From Micavibrio sp. (lineage in GTDB: Bacteria; Pseudomonadota; Alphaproteobacteria; Micavibrionales; Micavibrionaceae): a DNA stretch of 64,000 nucleotides. This document shows, one piece after another, positions 54,697-62,816 of the stretch. The notes below the pieces were generated by a model. The model saw only the letters and a list, made by a program, of their open reading frames with translations, was not told the DNA's origin and did no database searches. The stretch is from the NCBI GenBank assembly GCA_021604545.1, contig BQJE01000001.1, positions 417,444-481,443 of the forward strand, written 5' to 3'. The translations under genes were made by a program, and so were the position numbers. The stretch's first letter is position 1; each line of letters begins with the position of its first letter.

Positions 54697-54799
54697 ATGG
54701 TAGGCAAACGTGCCGATCAGGATAACGGTGATGATGAAATATCGTAAGGGTTTGGAGATTTTGTTTTCCTTTTAATTTTTTGAACCACATAAAAAAACT

Positions 54800-54954
54800 G
54801 TCATCCCCGCGGCCCTGCGATAGCAGGGCTAGTACAGCGGGGATCCAGGGAATGCGAGCGGCTTTTTTGCCGCTGACCCCTGCTTTCGCAGGGGCAGGCT
54901 CCTGGATCCCGTTTGTTTAAGCGAGGCAAAGATGCCTCGCCAACGGGATGACGG
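54800..54954. repeat. Compound palindromic element, family C
   Basis: A 155-bp element opening GTCATCCCCGC and closing CGGGATGAC, with four internal hairpins: GCCCTGC/GCAGGGC, AGCGGC/GCCGCT, CCCCTGC/GCAGGGG and GCGAGGCA/TGCCTCGC, and the words GGGGATCCAGG and CCTGGATCCC. It lies between the EndoU gene and fba, close to the fba stop. Confidence 0.85.
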
Positions 54955-54962
54955 GGCGGGTT

Positions 54963-55877
54963 TTAAGCCGCTTGCGAATTAGATTCGTTTCCCACTGATG
55001 CATCGAAGATTTTATCAATGGCATTTTGCAGGGCGGCGTTAAATTCTTCGTCGCTTTGTGAGGCTTGCAGATCATTGCTGAGGGCGCGGGAGAAGCTGGC
55101 GACCATGCCGTCATTCTGTGACAGGCGTTTTGTTGCTTCAGTGAGGTCGTAGCCGCCAGACAGGGCGACCACCAGCAGGACTTTGTCATGGGCGATTACT
55201 TCACTGTAGAAATTGCCTTCTTCGGGCAGGGTTAGTTTTAGCATGATTTGTTTGCCGTCGGGTACACTGTCGAGGTTCTTGAGAATTTCAGCGCGCATGA
55301 TGGTTTCGCATTCGGCTTTATCAGTAGCGTTGATGTTGATTTCGGGCTCGAGGATTGGCACGAGGTCATGGGCCAGGATTTGATTGCCGATTTCAAATTG
55401 CTGGGCGACAATCGCGGCGATGCCGGATTGATTGGCGCTGTTGATGACAGAGCGTTCTTTGGTGCCGAAAATACCAGCGGCTTTGGCGCGGGTGAGCAGG
55501 GCATCAAGATCGGGCATTGGTTTCATGAGCTGTACGCCGTCATTTTCATCGGCAAGACCTTTGTCGATTTTCAGGAACGGCACGACGTTTAATTTGTCCC
55601 AGAGATAGGTCGCGGTCGGGGTGCCGTCGATATTGTCGTCCATAGTTTTTTCGAACAGGATCGCGCCGAGGATTTTGTCGCCGTTAAAAGCCGGGGCGGT
55701 GATGATGCGGCTGCGCATTTCATGGACCTTGGCGAACATTTCGTCGTCGCCATTATATTCGTCCTCATTGACGCCGTAGTTTTTGAGAGCTTTGGGGGTT
55801 GAGCCGCCGCTTTGGTCGAGCGCCGCAATAAAACCTTTGCCGTTTGCGATTTTGGTGAGTTGGTCCGAGTTTGGCAT
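54963..55877 (-). CDS. Class I fructose-bisphosphate aldolase
   Basis: Schiff-base aldolase of 304 residues. The catalytic Lys214 in IMLKLTLPEEG and the conserved ALDQSGGSTPKAL and PILEPEI strands identify the class I type (no zinc-binding His motif). It splits fructose 1,6-bisphosphate. It is the last of three central carbon genes on this strand; a small ORF and a regulator lie upstream. Confidence 0.9.
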   Translation of the reverse strand: MPNSDQLTKIANGKGFIAALDQSGGSTPKALKNYGVNEDEYNGDDEMFAKVHEMRSRIITAPAFNGDKILGAILFEKTMDDNIDGTPTATYLWDKLNVVPFLKIDKGLADENDGVQLMKPMPDLDALLTRAKAAGIFGTKERSVINSANQSGIAAIVAQQFEIGNQILAHDLVPILEPEININATDKAECETIMRAEILKNLDSVPDGKQIMLKLTLPEEGNFYSEVIAHDKVLLVVALSGGYDLTEATKRLSQNDGMVASFSRALSNDLQASQSDEEFNAALQNAIDKIFDASVGNESNSQAA

Positions 55878-55905
55878 GGGTTATCTCCTTCTATACTACA
55901 GTGGT

Positions 55906-55979
55906 GTCATTCTGAGCCGTAGGCGAAGAATCTCCCTGATTAATGAGATCCTTCAGTCGTTACACTCCTTCAGGATGAC
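55906..55979. repeat. Dispersed palindromic element, family A (copy 3)
   Basis: A 74-bp element from GTCATTCTGAGCC to TTCAGGATGAC with AGAATCTCC and GAGATCCTTC inside, lying 28 bases upstream of the fba start, between it and the small ORF. Confidence 0.85.
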
Positions 55980-56032
55980 AATAAGTGTTGTATAGCCAAG
56001 GAGACAGCTGATTTCAAGGAAAAATGGGTTAA

Positions 56033-56194
56033 TTAGCGCTGAGTCGGGGCGAAGATGTTATCCAGTTGGATTGCCGTGGTGGGAGTGTTTGCCGCGACCA
56101 TGCCAAATTCCTGTGCGCAGGCAACGCCTGGAGAACCGCCGAGGCAGTCTATTGCTGAACGGACACCTGAATTTGTGTTACCAAAGTTACGCAT
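56033..56194 (-). CDS. Possible 53-residue protein coupled to the regulator gene
   Basis: An ATG at 56192-56194 opens a 53-residue frame (MRNFGNTNSGVRSAIDCLGG onward, ending IFAPTQR) with two Cys ten residues apart. An AAGGAG ribosome binding site lies at ideal spacing, inside the last codons of the regulator, and the frames overlap (the regulator ends GATGCGTAA, the new frame starts ATGCGT). This suggests translational coupling. No family recognised. Confidence 0.5.
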   Translation of the reverse strand: MRNFGNTNSGVRSAIDCLGGSPGVACAQEFGMVAANTPTTAIQLDNIFAPTQR

Positions 56195-56741
56195 CTTCAA
56201 TTACTCCTTCTTCGACAAGCTTATTAATGGCTCTGTTGACCGTAGAAGAGGGGCCGTTATAGAGGCTATCAATGACCTCCTGCTTGGTGGCATCTTTTTT
56301 ATCGTAAAGTGTAGAAATAATTCTGGCATCACGCAGGGTTGGTTTTTCCTGCTTTAGTGTTTGTATCATTTGCTTGATAAAGGCTTTCATGTTCTCGTGC
56401 TCGCCATCACAGTAATCCAGCGCGGCTTTGAGGCCGGTTTTGGAATAGCCGCAGAGTTCAATCTTTTTGAGGCGGCCATCGCGTTTGGCATCGCTCAACA
56501 TAATGCAGCCATAATTGAACAACCATTCAATCTCTCGGTTCAAGGCTGATTTGTGAATGTGCAGGCGCTCCATGATGCCGGTTTGCGTGGTGCCGGGATA
56601 TTGATCGATATCAACCAATATGAGGGCGCGGCGCAGGGAAGAGGACGGATCGCCCGCCAGAGCCTCGACCAAATGGTCGATCACAAGGCAGGCCTTCTGA
56701 CCTTTCGTTGTCATTGCGCGTTTTGCTAAATTCGTAACCAT
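56187..56741 (-). CDS. Regulator with two winged-helix-like segments
   Basis: A 184-residue DNA-binding-like protein. One segment (about 45-85) reads as a MarR-type winged helix (TTQTGIMERLHIHKSALNREIEWLFNYGCI) and a second (about 145-182) repeats the layout (ATKQEVIDSLYNGPSSTVNRAINKLVEEGVI). I chose the ATG at 56741; an upstream one at 56777 and a later Met are alternatives. It lies between gap and fba, where pgk would be expected, and is followed by the overlapping 53-residue ORF. Confidence 0.7.
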   Translation of the reverse strand: MVTNLAKRAMTTKGQKACLVIDHLVEALAGDPSSSLRRALILVDIDQYPGTTQTGIMERLHIHKSALNREIEWLFNYGCIMLSDAKRDGRLKKIELCGYSKTGLKAALDYCDGEHENMKAFIKQMIQTLKQEKPTLRDARIISTLYDKKDATKQEVIDSLYNGPSSTVNRAINKLVEEGVIEDA

Positions 56742-56945
56742 GAGGTGATTATACGATAAAATAGGTATAATTTTCAAATTTATGAGGCTTTTGACTGTGG
56801 TTATGTTCAGTAAGCCTTTGATAATGTTGGGATATATGGCTCTCGATTTTCGAGTCTAAATAAGGCTAAGCTTGTGTATCGACGCGTAAAAAATCCTCAC
56901 CCTGGCGATTCTCCAGCAATTGCGTCGTATCAATAAGGTTTTGCT

Positions 56946-57977
56946 TTATGCGGCTTCGGATTTCTCGGCATAACCCACAGCATGCATCTTGGCGGCAGTG
57001 TCGAGCATGCGGTTTGAGAATCCCCATTCATTGTCATACCAGGACATGATGCGTACCAGATTGCCATCAATGACTTTGGTTTCATTCAGAGCAAAAATGG
57101 ATGAGAGCGGGTTATGATTGAAATCGCTGGAGACTAGCGGATCGGTATAAACGCCGAGGACGCCATCGAGATCACCAGAGGCAAAGCCACTGACGGCTTT
57201 GTTGACTTCTTCGACGGTTGTGTTTTTGGACGGGATGAATTTCAAATCTACCACCGAAACATTCGGCGTTGGCACGCGCATTGAAACACCATCAAGTTTG
57301 CCGTTTAGCTCCGGCAGAACCTTGCCGACGGCTTTGGCGGCGCCGGTTGATGTCGGGATCATGTTGAGCGCACCAGCGCGGGCGCGGTGCGGATCGCTAT
57401 GGGCGGTGTCAACGATGCGCTGATCGCCAGTGTAAGAGTGGATCGTGGTCATGAAGCCTTTTTCAATGCCGATGCTTTGGTGTAGAGCGTGGGCCACAGG
57501 GGCCAGACAGTTGGTGGTACAAGACGCGTTTGAAACGATTTGGTGGCTGGCCTCGAGCTTGTCGGAGTTCACGCCAAACACGACCATGATGTCCTCATCA
57601 GTTGATGGGGCGGAGATCAGGACTTTTTTTGCGCCAGCTTCGAGATGTTTAGAAGCGGCGTCACGTTTGGTAAAAATTCCGGTGCATTCAAAAGCGATAT
57701 CAACACCCATTTCACCCCATGGCAGGGCGGCCGGGTCGCGTTCCTGTACGACTTTAATTTTTTTGCCATCAACAATCAGCATGTCGCCTTCGACTTTGAC
57801 ATCAAAAGGCGAGGGGCCATGAACAGAGTCGTATTGTAGCAACATGCGGTTGGTATCGAGCGGGGCCAGATCATTAATGGCGACGACTTCTATATCATCG
57901 CGGCCTGATTCTATGAGTGCCCTGAAAACCATGCGGCCAATACGGCCAAATCCGTTGATTGCTACTTTTGCGGTCAT
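56946..57977 (-). CDS. gap: Glyceraldehyde-3-phosphate dehydrogenase
   Basis: NAD-dependent glycolytic enzyme of 343 residues starting TAKVAINGFGRIGR, with catalytic Cys153 in SNASCTTNCLAP and the C-terminal SWYDNEWGFSNRM. The ATG at 57977 is the family start; an open frame runs 135 bases further upstream without homology. tkt lies upstream on the same strand beyond the iron module, as in the tkt-gap-pgk-fba order of related bacteria, but pgk is missing here. Confidence 0.96.
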   Translation of the reverse strand: MTAKVAINGFGRIGRMVFRALIESGRDDIEVVAINDLAPLDTNRMLLQYDSVHGPSPFDVKVEGDMLIVDGKKIKVVQERDPAALPWGEMGVDIAFECTGIFTKRDAASKHLEAGAKKVLISAPSTDEDIMVVFGVNSDKLEASHQIVSNASCTTNCLAPVAHALHQSIGIEKGFMTTIHSYTGDQRIVDTAHSDPHRARAGALNMIPTSTGAAKAVGKVLPELNGKLDGVSMRVPTPNVSVVDLKFIPSKNTTVEEVNKAVSGFASGDLDGVLGVYTDPLVSSDFNHNPLSSIFALNETKVIDGNLVRIMSWYDNEWGFSNRMLDTAAKMHAVGYAEKSEAA

Positions 57978-58096
57978 TGTTACCCCTGTATTGCTGATTA
58001 TGTGACGTTGGGTAGTTAAATAGACAAGCAAGGCCAATGAATCAAGATTTTTTGGGTTTTGTTGGTTTTGGTTGTTGACGGCTAAAGGGAATCGGG

Positions 58097-58140
58097 TGTA
58101 AATGATAATCATTCTTAATTGCGAATGGTTATCATTTACA
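58097..58140 (+). promoter_or_regulatory. Double Fur-box-like palindrome
   Basis: TGTAAATGATAATCATTC (58097-58114) and GAATGGTTATCATTTACA (58123-58140) form an inverted repeat matching at 17 of 18 positions. Each half contains AATGATNATCATT-like sequence resembling the Fur consensus. It lies 14 bases upstream of the cupredoxin-like gene ATG, which has an AAAGGAG ribosome binding site. Binding by Fur or a related regulator is inferred. Confidence 0.75.
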
Positions 58141-58153
58141 AAGGAGCCACATA

Positions 58154-58486
58154 ATGAAATCTTTTAAATTCCTGCCTGTTTTAGCTTTGGGCGTTTTTGC
58201 GTTAGCGCAACCCGCACAGGCTGTCGAAGAAATTATCTTAAGAATTAAAGATCACAAATTCATTCCAGAGACTGTTGAAGTCCCGGCTGGTGAAAAAGTG
58301 AAACTCATCGTCATGAATGAAGACAAAACACCGGAAGAATTTGAAAGCTATGAGCTGAACCGTGAAAAAATTATTCGTGGTGGTGGTAAAGGCATTGTTT
58401 TTATCGGTCCGTTAAAGCCAGGAACCTATCCGTTCTTTGGCGAATTTAACATGGACTCTGCAAAGGGCCAGGTCATCGCCAAGTAA
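58154..58486 (+). CDS. Periplasmic cupredoxin-like iron-uptake protein (FtrB/EfeO-type)
   Basis: A 110-residue protein with a signal peptide (cleavage after residue 23, AQPAQA) and a cupredoxin fold: DHKFIPETVEVPAGEKVKLIV, EEFESYELNREKII, IGPLKPGTYPFFGEF. In the family a His is usual after GEF; here it is Asn (GEFNMDSAKG). Such domains accompany FTR1-type permeases and are thought to oxidise or bind iron. It lies behind the Fur-like palindrome. Confidence 0.85.
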   Translation: MKSFKFLPVLALGVFALAQPAQAVEEIILRIKDHKFIPETVEVPAGEKVKLIVMNEDKTPEEFESYELNREKIIRGGGKGIVFIGPLKPGTYPFFGEFNMDSAKGQVIAK

Positions 58487-58492
58487 AGCTTC

Positions 58493-58566
58493 CTAGATTG
58501 CACCGTGGTACGAAAGTGTATATTCCGCGCGCCTCGTCTCGAATGCCTAGCCACGGCACAGTCTAG
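58493..58566. repeat. Short inverted-repeat element (family D, small copy)
   Basis: Ends CTAGATTGCACCGTGG and CCACGGCACAGTCTAG pair at 13 of 16 positions. It lies between the cupredoxin-like and permease genes of the iron module. Inside, read on the minus strand, GGCTAGG and GGAATATACA match words in the 63456-63646 element. Confidence 0.65.
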
Positions 58567-58603
58567 TTTGCTTCAAATATGAGAAAGAAAAGGAAGTAAG
58601 AAA

Positions 58604-60148
58604 ATGTTATCCAGCGCTATCGTTGTATTTCGTGAAGTATTTGAAATTGTCCTGATCGTTGGCATTGTGCTGGCGGCAACGCGGGGCATACCGGGGCGCG
58701 GCAAGGCTATTGGTTTTGGTTTTGCCGGTGGCTTGATCGGCTCGGCGCTGGTGGCGCTGTTTACGGACGGCATTTCAAATTTTGCCGAAGGGATGGGGCA
58801 GGAATATTTTAACGCCGGTATCCTCTTTATCGCCGCCGGGTTTATCGGCTGGACGGTGTTGTGGATGAAGCGCCACGCACGTGAGATGAAGGGGCATTTT
58901 ATGAAGGTGGGCGAGGCTGTAGCTTCGGGTGATCTTCCTTATTTCTCTTTGTCGCTGGTGATTGGTCTGGCAATTTTACGCGAAGGCTCGGAGATCGTGC
59001 TGTTCAGTTACGGCATGCTGGCATCCGGTATGTCGTGGGCGGCACTTTTCGGTGGCGCAGGGATTGGTCTTGTCGGTGGTGCGTTGGTTGGCGGCGCGTT
59101 GTATTTCGGACTGATTAAACTTTCCATTCGCTGGTTCTTTGTTGTGACCAGTTGGCTTCTGGTGTTGCTGGTGGCGGGCATGATGTTGCAGGGCACAGGT
59201 TTCCTTGTGGCGGCGGGTGCGTTCGAAAATCTGTCACACACAGTGTGGGACAGTTCATGGTTGCTGGAAGAGGGCGGCATTGTCGGGCAAAGTCTTGGGA
59301 CTTTGATCGGTTACACGGCACGGCCGACCGCTATTCAGCTTATTGTTTATCTTCTAACTTTAGGGACTTTGATAATGTTAATGAGACTATCTGATCAAAA
59401 AACGATTAATACAAAAAATGCAGCGGGTACGGCGGCAGTTATTCTGGCGGCGCTGGTGATGATGCCGGGGCAGGCGCAGGCTACCAAACAGGTTTACACC
59501 CCTTATGTTGAGAAGGGTGAGTTGGAGGTCGAGTGGAAAGGTCGCTACGAGATTGATGATGATAGTCAGGTGGATGGCAAATGGGTTCAAAAAGTTGCTG
59601 TCGGGTATGGTGTGACCGAATATTGGTTTACCGAAGCGGTGGTTGAATTTGAAAAGAGTGGCGCCAGTGGGGCCGATGCCGAGACGAAAGAGCTTGAGTG
59701 GGAAAATAAATTTCAGCTGACCAATCCGGGCGAACATTTTGTTGATGTCGGTTTTCTGACGGAGCTTAAATATAATACCGCGGGTGGTTCTGATGCTGTG
59801 GAAGGGAAATTGTTGCTGGCCAAGGATATTGGGCGGACATCGCATGCGACGAATTTGGTTTTGGAACGTGAATTCGGTGAAGATTCCAGCAACGATACCG
59901 AGGCCGGTTTTGCCTGGAGCAGTAAGTATCGTTTGAATGAACAGTTTGAGCCGGGCTTTGAAGTGCATAGCGATTTTGGCTCGATCAGTGACGGCAAAAG
60001 CTATAGCAGACAAAAACATATGGTCGGGCCGGTGGCTTACGGACATCTGGGGCATTTCGGTTATGATGTCGGGGTTCTGTTTGGCGTTTCTGACGCTGCG
60101 CCCGATGCAACATTGAAAGCCATTCTCGAATATGAATGGTATTTCTAA
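58604..60148 (+). CDS. FTR1-family iron permease fused to a beta-barrel-like domain
   Basis: A 514-residue ORF. Residues 1-262 are an FTR1/EfeU-type permease with seven membrane spans and the two iron-binding motifs REVFE (10-14) and REGSE (126-130). Residues 262-297 read as a signal peptide (AAVILAALVMMPGQAQA then TKQVY), and 298-514 alternate as beta strands and end in a terminal Phe (EYEWYF), as in outer membrane barrels. ATG codons at 59375 and 59381, with AGGGA upstream, could start a separate protein in the same frame. Confidence 0.85.
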   Translation: MLSSAIVVFREVFEIVLIVGIVLAATRGIPGRGKAIGFGFAGGLIGSALVALFTDGISNFAEGMGQEYFNAGILFIAAGFIGWTVLWMKRHAREMKGHFMKVGEAVASGDLPYFSLSLVIGLAILREGSEIVLFSYGMLASGMSWAALFGGAGIGLVGGALVGGALYFGLIKLSIRWFFVVTSWLLVLLVAGMMLQGTGFLVAAGAFENLSHTVWDSSWLLEEGGIVGQSLGTLIGYTARPTAIQLIVYLLTLGTLIMLMRLSDQKTINTKNAAGTAAVILAALVMMPGQAQATKQVYTPYVEKGELEVEWKGRYEIDDDSQVDGKWVQKVAVGYGVTEYWFTEAVVEFEKSGASGADAETKELEWENKFQLTNPGEHFVDVGFLTELKYNTAGGSDAVEGKLLLAKDIGRTSHATNLVLEREFGEDSSNDTEAGFAWSSKYRLNEQFEPGFEVHSDFGSISDGKSYSRQKHMVGPVAYGHLGHFGYDVGVLFGVSDAAPDATLKAILEYEWYF

Positions 60149-60208
60149 TTTTCCTTGCAATCCGCCTGCTGTTATGGCAACAAGTTGTCAGAATAAGGGA
60201 GAGGCGGT

Positions 60209-60682
60209 ATGGGCAAAGCAATTAATGATTACTACAAAGGTGGATTTGCAGAGAAATTAGAAGAATTTGCCGAAAAAACTCTGGAGGAATATCGCAGCTG
60301 TGAGGGCACGCTAAAAATTTGGGGTGAAGTGGCGGTCATAGGAAAGCTTCCTGAGCCTCTTCCTATATTACGTGATTTTATTAAATACACTTTTCTTAAC
60401 ACTCTTGAAGTTCTCCATGGTGATCCACAGTCACTTAAAATTAGTTTTTCTTATGATTTGAGAGAAATAGTTCAAAGAGGAATAACTTTTGAAAATTCTA
60501 AAAAAGTTCTTTTGCCCGAGCATGCAAGGCAGCTTGAATCGCTTTTTCAGCATGCCAAAAATATAGGTGTATTCCAGGAAATACTTGATGCTGCAGATCG
60601 CGGGGAAGCCCATGGCGCTCGCTTTTTAAAAGAGGCGATGCAAGAGTTGGAAGGACTGCAGAATGGCCCAGAGATTCCGTGA
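60209..60682 (+). CDS. Protein of unknown function
   Basis: A 157-residue soluble, helical and charged protein with no recognised motif and no signal peptide. A GGAG-type ribosome binding site precedes the ATG. It lies between the iron permease and tkt and converges with tkt. The lower GC and lack of recognisable family suggest an accessory gene. Confidence 0.55.
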   Translation: MGKAINDYYKGGFAEKLEEFAEKTLEEYRSCEGTLKIWGEVAVIGKLPEPLPILRDFIKYTFLNTLEVLHGDPQSLKISFSYDLREIVQRGITFENSKKVLLPEHARQLESLFQHAKNIGVFQEILDAADRGEAHGARFLKEAMQELEGLQNGPEIP

Positions 60683-60691
60683 GTGGTATTT

Positions 60692-62629
60692 CTAGAGTTT
60701 TTTCTTAACGGCCTCAACCACGGCTTCGGCGGTGATGCCGAAATGTTTGTAAAGATCGCCGGCTGGGGCACTGGCACCGAAACCATCCATACCGATGAAG
60801 GTTGAATGACCGCCGATGATGCGGTCCCAGCCTTGGCGTACTGCGGCTTCAATAGCAACTTTTACGGATTTGTTACATATGAGGCTTTGGAAGTACTCAC
60901 CGTCCTGCTCAAAAAATAAATCCATACAGGGAACGGAAACAATGCGCACATTGGCATCAATTTGTTCGGCGGCTTCGACAGCGATTGAAACTTCGGAGCC
61001 GGAGGCGAAGAGGGTGACCTCGGGTTCACCATGTGGTTCTTTCAAGATGTAAGCACCGCGTGCGCAGAGATTTTCTTTTGAATCTTCGCGCAGGGTTGGC
61101 AGGCCTTGTCTGGTGAGGGCCATGATGCTTGGTGTCTCAGCTGCGTTTAACGCGAGTTCCCAGCACTCAGCGGTTTCAATGCCGTCACAAGGGCGGAAGA
61201 CATAGAGGTTAGGCATGGCGCGGAGGGCGGCGAGATGCTCGACTGGCTGATGGGTTGGGCCGTCTTCGCCAAGGCCAATGGAATCGTGAGTCATGACATG
61301 GATGACGCGCTGCTTCATCAGCGCGCCGAGGCGAATGGCGGGGCGGCTGTAGTCGGCGAATTGAAGGAAGGTGCCGGAATAGGGGATGATGCCGCCATGC
61401 AGGGCCATGCCGTTCATACAGGCGGCCATGGCGTGTTCGCGCACGCCGTAATGAATGTATTGGGCGTCATAATTGTCTTTTGACAGGATGCCGCCTTCTT
61501 TGACAATGGTGTTGTTCGAGCCGGTGAGATCGGCGCTGCCGCCAATCATTTTCTTGACTTCGGGGACCAGTTTTTCGAGCACCATGCCGGAGGTCTGGCG
61601 CGTGGCTTTCTTTGGTTTTTTGGTGGCGAAGTCTTTTTTGAGCTGGGCGATGATGGGTTGAATAGTTTTAGACACATCATCGCTCGGGGCTTTTTCTTTT
61701 GTCGCTTGGTGGCCGAGCGAGCGCCACATGTCGAGAACATCATCAGGCACTTCAAACGGGCCGTGCGGCCAGCCGAGATTTTTGCGGGCGCCAGCAATCT
61801 CGTCTTCGCCGAGCGGAGCGCCATGCGAGGATGCAGAGTTTTCTTTGGTTGGCGCGCCGAAGCCGATTTTGGTTTTGCAACAGATGAGGCTCGGTGTGTT
61901 GGTGGTTTGGGCTTTGGCAATCGCGGATTCAATTTCATCAAAGTTGTGACCGTCTACGGTTTGTACATCCCAGCCGTAAGATTCAAAACGCTTTGGTGTG
62001 TTATCGCTGAAGCTCGTATCGGTGGAGCCGTCGATGCAGATGCCGTTATCATCATAAAGCACGATCATTTTATGCAGGTTTAAATGCCCGGCGAGGGAGC
62101 AGGCTTCGTGGGAAATTCCTTCCATCATGTCGCCGTCACTGGCGATTACATAGGTAAAGTGGTTAACGTCTTTGTTGCGTGCATTGAGAATGCGCTCGGC
62201 CAGTGCCATGCCAACGGCGGTAGAGATTCCCTGACCCAGCGGGCCGGTGGTCATTTCAATTCCGGCGTCTTGTTCGACTTCGGGGTGACCCGCGGTGATG
62301 TAGCCGAGTTGGCGGAAATTTTTAATCTGGTCGAGCGTAATCTTTTCGTAGCCCGTCAGGTAATTAATCGCATAAAGCAGCATCGAGCCGTGACCGGCGG
62401 ACAAAACGAATCTGTCGCGGTTCGGCCATTCGGGATTTTTCGGGTCGAATTTCAGGAATTTCGTATAAAGCACCGTGGCAACATCGGCCATGCCCATTGG
62501 CATACCGGGATGGCCGGAATTTGCAGCCTGCACGGCATCCATCGAAAGGGCGCGGATGGCATTGGCCATTTGTTTCAGATTGAGGTTTGAGTTGGTGGCA
62601 GATTCGGCTGTGGCTTGTGCGCTTGTCAT
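60692..62629 (-). CDS. tkt: Transketolase
   Basis: Thiamine diphosphate enzyme of the pentose phosphate pathway, 645 residues from the ATG at 62629. The N-terminal substrate motif ANSGHPGMPMGMADV, the ThDP/metal motif SDGDMMEGISHEA and the C-terminal STFIGMDGFGASAPAGDLYKHFGIT are present. An upstream in-frame ATG at 62704 adds 25 residues with no counterpart. It opens the tkt-gap-fba run on this strand and is divergent from the zapA pair. Confidence 0.95.
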   Translation of the reverse strand: MTSAQATAESATNSNLNLKQMANAIRALSMDAVQAANSGHPGMPMGMADVATVLYTKFLKFDPKNPEWPNRDRFVLSAGHGSMLLYAINYLTGYEKITLDQIKNFRQLGYITAGHPEVEQDAGIEMTTGPLGQGISTAVGMALAERILNARNKDVNHFTYVIASDGDMMEGISHEACSLAGHLNLHKMIVLYDDNGICIDGSTDTSFSDNTPKRFESYGWDVQTVDGHNFDEIESAIAKAQTTNTPSLICCKTKIGFGAPTKENSASSHGAPLGEDEIAGARKNLGWPHGPFEVPDDVLDMWRSLGHQATKEKAPSDDVSKTIQPIIAQLKKDFATKKPKKATRQTSGMVLEKLVPEVKKMIGGSADLTGSNNTIVKEGGILSKDNYDAQYIHYGVREHAMAACMNGMALHGGIIPYSGTFLQFADYSRPAIRLGALMKQRVIHVMTHDSIGLGEDGPTHQPVEHLAALRAMPNLYVFRPCDGIETAECWELALNAAETPSIMALTRQGLPTLREDSKENLCARGAYILKEPHGEPEVTLFASGSEVSIAVEAAEQIDANVRIVSVPCMDLFFEQDGEYFQSLICNKSVKVAIEAAVRQGWDRIIGGHSTFIGMDGFGASAPAGDLYKHFGITAEAVVEAVKKKL

Positions 62630-62816
62630 TGGTCCCCGGCTTCCCTTGTTACTTGAGCAGGCGTTAGAATGCCGCTGTCCACAGGCAAGGTCAAGGTTTT
62701 CCATGGGTAATTCAACAAATTATCAGCAGAGTCTTGACCAATTGTTTAAAGCGGCGATAATGGGGGCGTTTTCAATATTGATGTCTTGAATCTTCTATTT
62801 GAAGAGGGAGAAGTTT

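Noticed and set aside
56055..56357. 100-residue plus-strand frame with signal-peptide-like start
   Set aside because: It runs across the ends of the regulator and the coupled small ORF on the other strand, which have better ribosome binding sites.
56877..56945. Short open frame after gap (ends FLRVDTQA)
   Set aside because: It reads like protein for about 25 residues but has no start codon and overlaps the gap stop; not enough to call a gene.
62703..62789. 28-residue frame between tkt and the DUF4164-like gene
   Set aside because: No good ribosome binding site; the interval is more likely the divergent promoter region.
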